DNA of 34,169 bases, taken from the NCBI GenBank assembly GCA_020627965.1, contig JAHDFX010000037.1, positions 2,090 to 36,258 of the forward strand, written 5' to 3'. The notes beneath the pieces were generated by a model. The model saw nothing but the letters and a program-made list of their open reading frames with translations, ran no database searches and was not told where the DNA came from. Within the stretch, counting starts at the first letter, position 1, and every line of letters starts with the position of its first letter. The DNA comes from Saprospiraceae bacterium. GTDB taxonomy: Bacteria; Bacteroidota; Bacteroidia; Chitinophagales; Saprospiraceae. Below are positions 6,999 to 15,900 of this stretch, piece after piece. Position numbers and translations under genes: made by a program.

Positions 6999-9900
6999 AT
7001 GTCCAAAACTAAGCGAACTCAGAAACAGAGGTATCTGGTATTATTGTTATGCCTGTACCTGATGGGAAGTCATGCCACAGCCCAGACAAGAATGGATGAT
7101 TCTTTGTCTTTAGTCGAATTGTATAATACGACCGATGGTCCGAACTGGACGATTACATGGGATTTGAACCAACCTATGGATGACTGGTTTGGCGTGTTTT
7201 TGACGAATGGAAGGGTAACTTGCCTGGATTTGGACGGTAATGAGGATTGTTCTTCACCTGTCGCAAGTAATAATAATTTAGTGGGTGATCTCCCGAATTT
7301 GAATCTTACTGAACTGCAAACATTAACTCTTACTTCCTATCAATTAAGCGGCAACATTCCTGACTTTTCTAATTTGCCCAATTTACAATTCCTTCGACTA
7401 TTTTCTAGTCAATTAAGCGGTAATATTCCTGATTTTTCCAATTTACCTAATTTACAAGAACTTTCACTTGGGAATAATCAATTAAGCGGCAGCATTCCTG
7501 ATTTTTCCAATTTACCTAATTTACAAATCCTTCGGCTTGGGAATAATCAATTAAGCGGCAACATTCCTGATTTTTCCAATTTACCTAATTTACAAGAACT
7601 TTCACTTGTCAGAAATCAATTAAGTGGCAATATGCCGGACTTTACTAATTTGCCTAATTTAATAAACCTTGCGGTTCCCAATAATCAATTAAATGGTAAT
7701 ATGCCGGACTTTAGCGATAACTGTCCTAATTTAGTATACCTTCAGTATTTTGAAAACAGATATACTTTCGATGGAATTATATCCACAATTGCACAAAATG
7801 AAACGCTAGTTATCGTTCATCACTATGCCCCCCAAGATTCAATAGGTACAGAACAAACTACTTTTATCAATCAAGGCGACAATTACACCATAGATTTGAT
7901 AGTAGACGACACCGTTACCACAAGCACTTATCAGTGGTATAAAGACGGCACAGCCTACACCACAACCACAACCAATGAACTCAACTTCACCAATCTACAG
8001 CCCAGTGATGCAGGTACTTATACTTGTGAAGTAACGAATCCTTATGCGCCGGAACTGACTTTGTATACTTATCCACATACACTAGTTGTGAATCCTTCTT
8101 CATTCAGCATCAATTGTTCTCAAGCCTTACCCGCTACGAACTCCGACGGAGAAGCTAATATCAATCTATCTGGCGGCTTAGCACCTTATGAAATCACTTG
8201 GATTGGGCCAAGTTCTGGAAACATAACAGGAGCTAATGATGGTGATAATCTCATTGGAAGCCTATCTATTGGAACTTATACCTTTACAGTTACGGATGCT
8301 GATGGCTTTAATGAAACTTGTGAAGTAACAATTAGCTCCATTTGTAATGCAAATATGGGGACTATTAATTTTACCAATGGAAATAACGCTTCCAATTACA
8401 TCGCAGCATTACCCAGTATCTTAATCAGTGATGAAGTATTTGCCAGTGATGTAAACGCTAATGACGCTGCGGATGCTTTAAATGACAATTGGGAATCTGC
8501 TATATCTAATAACTGTTCGGGGCTTTTCTCTCTTACTTACGGAACCATTAATGCTCCTGTTGATGGTATTGGAGGAACGATTTCTGATTTATTTTTACCC
8601 GATGGTTCTGCATATGGTGGCACCGTGACTTATGAATTGGTTAATGTATCTGACCCGGCCAATCCGGCAACTTATATGACAAATACAGGTAGTCAAGGCA
8701 GTATTAATGGAATAGATATAGGTTTTGTAATTCCCTTGAATAATAGTTTACAAGATGATGCACCGGCGCCTACTTCTCTTAATGGAACATTTTATTGGAC
8801 TGAAAGCTTAGGAGGCACTGCTAGTCGGAATGGAGTTAGATTCTGTTTCTCTGACCCGCTGGAAAATTTTGGGGCTTTTTTCGGCGATCTGGAAACGGGA
8901 AACCTGCCTGCCGAAGTCGTTTTATTGGATGCAGGAGATGGAATCATAACGGCTATGAGTATACCCACAATCACTGCTGATCCTGCAGACTGTGGAAATT
9001 GCGGCACCGGAGGAGCTGCTAGTAACAATAATAACTTTGAAGGCTGTGGAAATAAGGGTACACGCTGGATAGGCTTTGAAGGCTACACTACAACTCCCGT
9101 ATCTTGTATGGTCGTGATTGTTGGCGATGATGATGCATTTACAGGCTGCGCACCAGATTGTGTAACCGGATGTGTACCTGACGATGGCAATTCAGAACAT
9201 CTCAGCTTTGGCGGGGCATCTGCTGGTGGCTTTTGTGTAATTTGTACTGATCTGTGTGAAGGCGCCCCTTTGATTCATACCACAACAGGCTCTACGGATG
9301 AAACAAATCCGGATTATAGTAAGATATATATTCTGGCAGATAATGCAGGCACAATTATCACCACCAGCAATGATGGGGATTTTACGTCTAGTATAGCGAA
9401 TGTAACAGTTTGTACAGAATATCGTGTTCATACTCTAGTCTATAATTCGGCTAATCCACCCACCGAAATTACATCCCTAATCGTGGGTAATAATATTAAT
9501 ATTATAAATGACGGTTGTTTCAACCCAGACTTTCAAACCAATTATGGTTGTTATAATGTATGTCCTGCTCCAGAAGTGGTGATTACACCTATTACCACCC
9601 CCAACTGCGCAACAGGTGCCGACGGATCCGTAGAAATTACCATTAACAATGGTGTACCACCTTATAATGTTATAAACACTGGTACAGGAATAATAACGCC
9701 GTTTTCAGTAAACACGAATGGAGGAACAACTACTATCACGGGACTCACAGATGGTAATATGTACAGCTTCGATATAGAAGACGTAAATTTATGCATAGAG
9801 AGTTTCGCAGGACAAACCTTTGAATGTGTATCATTGGCTTCTGGCTGCCAAAACACGAATGATGTATTTATTCCGGAAAGTGAAATAGTAACCAGTGGTA

Positions 9901-12900
9901 TAGTAAATTCAGGTTCAGCAGGAATTATAGGGACGGGGACAGAAATACTTAGTGTTTGTGTTTTAATAGAACATCCTTTCATAGGAGACCTCATATTAAC
10001 GCTCATTGCCCCTGATGGAAACAATATCTTATTAAGTGCAAATAATGGAACAGACTTTAATTATGGAGATGTAACACTTGGTACAGAAGTATGTTTTACA
10101 CCAACTGCGACTAATGATATTACAGCCTATGCAGGAGGTCAGACAGGAGATTGGCTGCCGGAAGAACCAACAGGTTTCACCAGTCTCGGTGGCGTAATCC
10201 CAAATGGAACATGGCTGCTACAAGTTTTCGATAATGCGGCATTAGATACTGGTACTCTTCTGTCCTGGTCTATAGAATTTGATAATGGTGACTGTTCAAC
10301 ATCAATAGCCTGTGATGTGACTTTAGATGTGGGAAGTGTTACCTGTCCAGGAGATAGCGATGGAACACTATTTATCGAAATACTTAATCCGGGTACAGGC
10401 CCCTGGACGACAACGTGGACAGACGGTGCAGGCGCTTCACTGGGTCCTGATATAGAGGTTTTACTGCCTACAGTAATTAATACTCCCACCTATCTCATTA
10501 CAGGACTTCCCGAGGGGCAATACGTCCTAACCATTATGGGAGGAAACTGTAGTGGTGGACTTTTTGGAGACTCAACACCCGTCACAACAATCAGTGCTAA
10601 CACTCCTCTTTTAGAAACCTTTATAGACCCGGCAATTACTACACCTGTTACCTGTAATGGTGGTACTGACGGAGTAGCCGAGACCTCACCCGTAGGGGGA
10701 GTCGGATCGTATTCTTATTTATGGGATAATAACGAAACCTCCAATGTTGCAACAGCTCTCAATGCAGGGATACACACTGTAACAGTAACTGATACTAATG
10801 GCTGTACAGCTACAAATTCAGTAACCATAACTGAACCAGCTCCACTATCAGCTATCATAAGCTCCACACCTGAAAGCTGTTCAGGCAATGATGGAACAGC
10901 AAGCGTCTCAGCAACAGGCGAATCCGGTACCTATACCTATCAATGGGATGCTGCTACAGGAAGTCAAACAACGCCTACGGCTACCAATCTTACAGCAGGC
11001 ACTTATTTTGTTACAGTTACAGATGCCGCCTGTGGAAGTATTGCCGAACCTGTAGTCGTTGATTCTGCTTGTAATTGTAATATTATTGATGCCACTATCA
11101 ATGTCAGCCCATGCAATGATAATGGAACGCCTAATGACCCTACAGACGACTATTTTAATTTCACCATAGAAGATATTATTCAGGGTGATCCTACCTTCTC
11201 AAACGGCTTTACCTTTGATGGTACTATAGTGAGTCCAACAGACCTAAGTGCCAATGAAACGGCGGGCTATGGTGCAGGCGTTCAATATACTTCACCTGAT
11301 ATTATCATTGAGGATGCTCAAGGTGGTACAGTTACATTGACTTTAGCTGACCTAGTCGAATCTACCTGTATTTTACTGGCAGACCTTACTATACCAGCTA
11401 CTTGCCCTTGTGTAGATAGTACGCCTCCTTCTATTAACTGCCCTGCAGGTGTTACGCAGCCTACAGATCCAGGGGAATGTTTTGCCATGCCTGATACATG
11501 GTTGCCCATACCCGGTTTTACGGACGACTGCGGTCCTATTAGTATTTCTAATAATCAGCCATCTGTGTTTAACCTGGGAACAACATTTATTACTTACGTT
11601 GTTACAGATGCTGTGGGCAATGAGACTACCTGTAGTTATCCTATAACAATCATAGATGACGAAGCCCCTATTCTCGACTGCTCGGCACTTGGACTCATAT
11701 TACCGGCTGATCCGGCTACCTGTTCCTATATTGCAGTAGGATCAGATTTCGATCCTATTGCTAGTGATAATTGTAATGCTACTTTAGTCAATGATCTGAA
11801 TAGTACAGCGACACTTGATAATGAAGCTTTTCCGATAGGAACAACCACAGTAGTATGGACACTAACAGATGATGCAGGCAATGCTGTTTCTTGTTCTGTA
11901 GATTATGAAATCCAGGACAGTGAGCCTCCTGTTATTACTAATTGCCCTGGTACTACCATCGAAATTGCGAGCCTCCCTGACTGCGAAGCCAATGTAGCAG
12001 TAATGCCTTTGCTTGCAACAGATTGCCAGTCCTTCACCATAACAAATGATTATAACAATACATCCGATGCTTCTGATATTTACCCAGAAGGAACAACAAC
12101 AGTCATCTGGACAGTCACAGATGCCAGTGGTAATAATGCAACATGCTCTACTGATATAGTTGTAGAGTCGGGTTTATTCGCCAGTGCTACTTCAGTAGAT
12201 GAATCCTGTGCTGGTAATGATGGTAGCATAGATTTAACCGTTACAGGTGGTACTCCGCCATATATTTACAATTGGACTAATGGACAAATAGTAGAAGATA
12301 TTTTAAATTTATCGGCAGGCACTTACTCCGTTTTAGTGGTAGATGCTAATGATTGTGAAACAGGTGTATCAATTTTAGTAAATTCAACCTGTGATTGTCC
12401 GTCTGGTAATTTTGTTAATGATCCTTCCGGTTTTGCTCCAATATGTACAGAAAATCTCACCAATGAATTAACTGACTGGCAAACTGTTGTAGCGTTAACA
12501 AATCCTCTTGATGCAGCACAAGATCCACTAGGAACGGGAAGCATTGTTTATTCTACAACACTAGATGATGCTTCTGGTACATGGACGCCAGATGGTGATC
12601 TATCTGGCATAAACGGAAATCATTCTGGTGCCGACATATGCCTTATTGAAGAACAAATCATTTATGCTTATTTAGCCTGCAATGGAAATACACCCGGAAA
12701 TACCACAGATGATACTTATGAACTTGTCGGCGAATTTATTTTACAAATATGGCCATTCCCTGATGTTACATCTAATGTAACAGGATGCACTGGCGAGGTG
12801 ATAAATTCATGCCCGGATGGAATTCCTGAGTACAGCACAGATGGTGGAGCCACTTTCGCACAGACACCTCCAAGTCTTAATCCAGGTGATCCAGACTTAA

Positions 12901-15900
12901 TTGTAAACTGGCAGGTAGCTCTTCCCGGTGCTCCTGAAGGATGTGCAGCAACAGGTTCTTATACTTTAAGCTGCCCTTGTTTCCTCGTCTGGGAAACTCC
13001 CGTCATCGACTTTACGCCATTATGCAACGGCGATTGTACTGGCGAGGCAACGGTGTTCGCTACAGGCGGAACGGCACCATATAATTATCAATGGGATAAT
13101 GGAGATATGAATCAATCTGCAAATAATTTATGCGCAGGAACCTACGAAGTAACTATTACAGATGATACTGGCTGTATAGTTACCGGAGAGGTCATCATAA
13201 ACGAGCCCGACTTTCCTTTCCTTAATCTTGATGTAGTGAATGAAACCTGTGCCGGCAATGATGGTAGCATAGATTTAACCGTCACCGGAGGCACACCTCC
13301 ATATAACTATATCTGGAATACAGGTGCCACTACACAAGACCTTACTGATTTATCGGAAGGTACTTACGCCGTTACTGTTGGAGATATTAATGGATGTACT
13401 TTGTCATCTAATGCTACAGTAGTTTCAGATTGTAACTGCAATGCTGATGCAGGTACAATAACAACCAGTACGGGTTCAAATACAATAAGCCTTTGTGTAG
13501 GAGAGTCTTTTTCGCTCATTTCAAATAATGATTATACCCTGCCACCGCCTCAAACAGGAGAAGTGTCAGAGTTGGTATATGCTCTTTACAACTGTCCGCC
13601 ACCAGCTAGCCTAGACCCGCTTTTACCTGATCCTTGTTTTTCAGGATGGTTCTGGGCAGAAGAAGACTTTTTATCCGGAGATGATGGGGCAATTAATGAA
13701 GGAGGAATACCCGATGCCTTTACTACATTGGGTATAACTGGAACAAATAATACGATTTGGTGGTTACCGATCACAATAGACGATGGAAATGGTAGCATTG
13801 CTATGCCTAACGATCCTGATGGCATAGTAGATATTGACCAAAATAATGATGGTTGCTATGCGACAGGAACACCCATAGAAGTTACTTATCACCCTGATAT
13901 AACTGTTGATTTTGTCAGTACTTGCGATCCAGTCTCAGAAATGGGGAATTATACCATTACTATATCCGGCGGACTGGGACCAGACTATACGATCAATAAT
14001 ATCGGAGATGGTACGATTTCAGGTTCGCTTATTACAGTGGATGGAGGTTCTTTTAATATAGATGTATTAAATGGCGATGTCATCGAATTTACAGTAACAG
14101 ACGGAGGAGGATGTACTTATGGGCCATATGCAGAGATATTTGTATGTCAGAGCAATCCTTGCCTGGTTGATGCTGAACTGACAGCAAACCCTCCTCTTTC
14201 AGATTTTCCGAATGGGGAATACCCACCAAATACAACGGTGGAGTTTTGTATCAATATTAACGAATACACTCAGACATCTTTCAATTTTCTGCATGGTATT
14301 GTTCCAAGTTTTGGCGGTAGCTGGACAGGTACAATAACTCCAACGGCAAATCCAATGGTAGCAGGAAATAATGAAATCGGTTCACAATGGGCATGGTTTC
14401 CCGGTAATACAATAACCTATAACACAACAGGAAATTTCATCACTGATGAAGGATGGTGGTTTCAAAGTACTAGTTCTCCTGCCTATACAGGGGGAAATAT
14501 CGGCGCCCTTGACCCCAATGACAGTTGGGGCGATGGTTGTACACGCCCTTGCTATCAAACAACTCAGGCTATTTGTGATAGTACGCCTAATGGTGTATGG
14601 AATGTAGATTGTGGAGGATGTGCAGGCGATCCTGTTTTATCTGTGGGGCCAGTAGGGGCTGGGGCTGATATTGAAGATAATGCTATGGGTCAGACTTTAT
14701 GTGAATCGCAGTCCGGTGTATGGGATGCGGCCAATGGTTATTGCGTCTTTCAGGGTATTTGCGAAATGGGAGTTGGACTGACCTGGGAAGCTTGTTTCAC
14801 TTTGACTACATTAGATGAAACAGCCTGTGCCACAAATCAATCATTAGATGTTTCGGTAATGGTATACGGGGATGGCGAAACCGGAGCCTGGGGATTTGGA
14901 GGATGTGTTCTTGATGCGCCTGTGGAATGGACTGGTGAAATGTCAACTGGATCAGGTAATGCACCTGTCATTGATCAACCAGCCAACCCCAATATCTGTT
15001 TTGGTGAATTAGTTACTTCTACGGCTGTATCTGCTAATGCCCTGCCAACATTGGAATACGTCGTAACCGACCCTAATACACCAGCTACTGATGGCTGGGG
15101 AGATTTGATATTGGGCAGCGCTCCGATGGGTACGTTTGATCCTGTAGTTGATTTTGGATTATCTGCTGGTGACCCTTTCTGTGTTACTGCGGTTCAATAT
15201 GATCTTGAACAAATACAGTCAATAACAGATAGCATTCTGATGGGTTCTATTTCACCATCTCTTACCTGTTGTGATCTGGCAGCACAGAACATTCCGGCTT
15301 TTTGTACAATTTTGCAAGGCATTGGTATTAATTCAGGTTCAGATATTGAGGATTTGAATGATGTACATATGGTTCTACAACTATTCAGCCCTGGTACAAG
15401 CTTCTCTATTCAAGGCATCATATATCAAATCGATACGATCAATATGAATTTAGCGCTTCTTCCAGATACTTGCGGGGGAGGTTTACTACCTATCTGTTAT
15501 ACTGCGGATGTGGCGGAACAGGCCTGTTACACAGTTGCACCTTTACCTGTTGCTGGTACAAATACTACTTCCGAAAGTTGTGCAGGAAATGATGGAAATG
15601 CTTCAGTATTACCCAGTGGAGGAACTCCTCCGTATTTATATCTATGGGATGCAGCAACAGGAAATCAAACAACTCAAACAGCTATTGATCTTACAGCTGG
15701 TATTTATACTGCTACTATAACAGACGATAATGGATGTACAGCAACAATTGATGTAGAAATAGAAGAAATTGATCCTTTAATAACCAATCCAAGTCCTGAT
15801 ACAGATATTTGTGAAACAGAAACAACAACTATATCCGTCAATCCTACAGGCGGCTCAGGCAGTTATATTTACAATTGGGATAATGGATTAGCCCCGAACG

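Noticed and set aside
7341-7754. Regular 69 bp repeats as a possible CRISPR array
   Set aside because: The repeats are translated in frame as leucine-rich repeats, and there are no unique spacers between conserved repeats.
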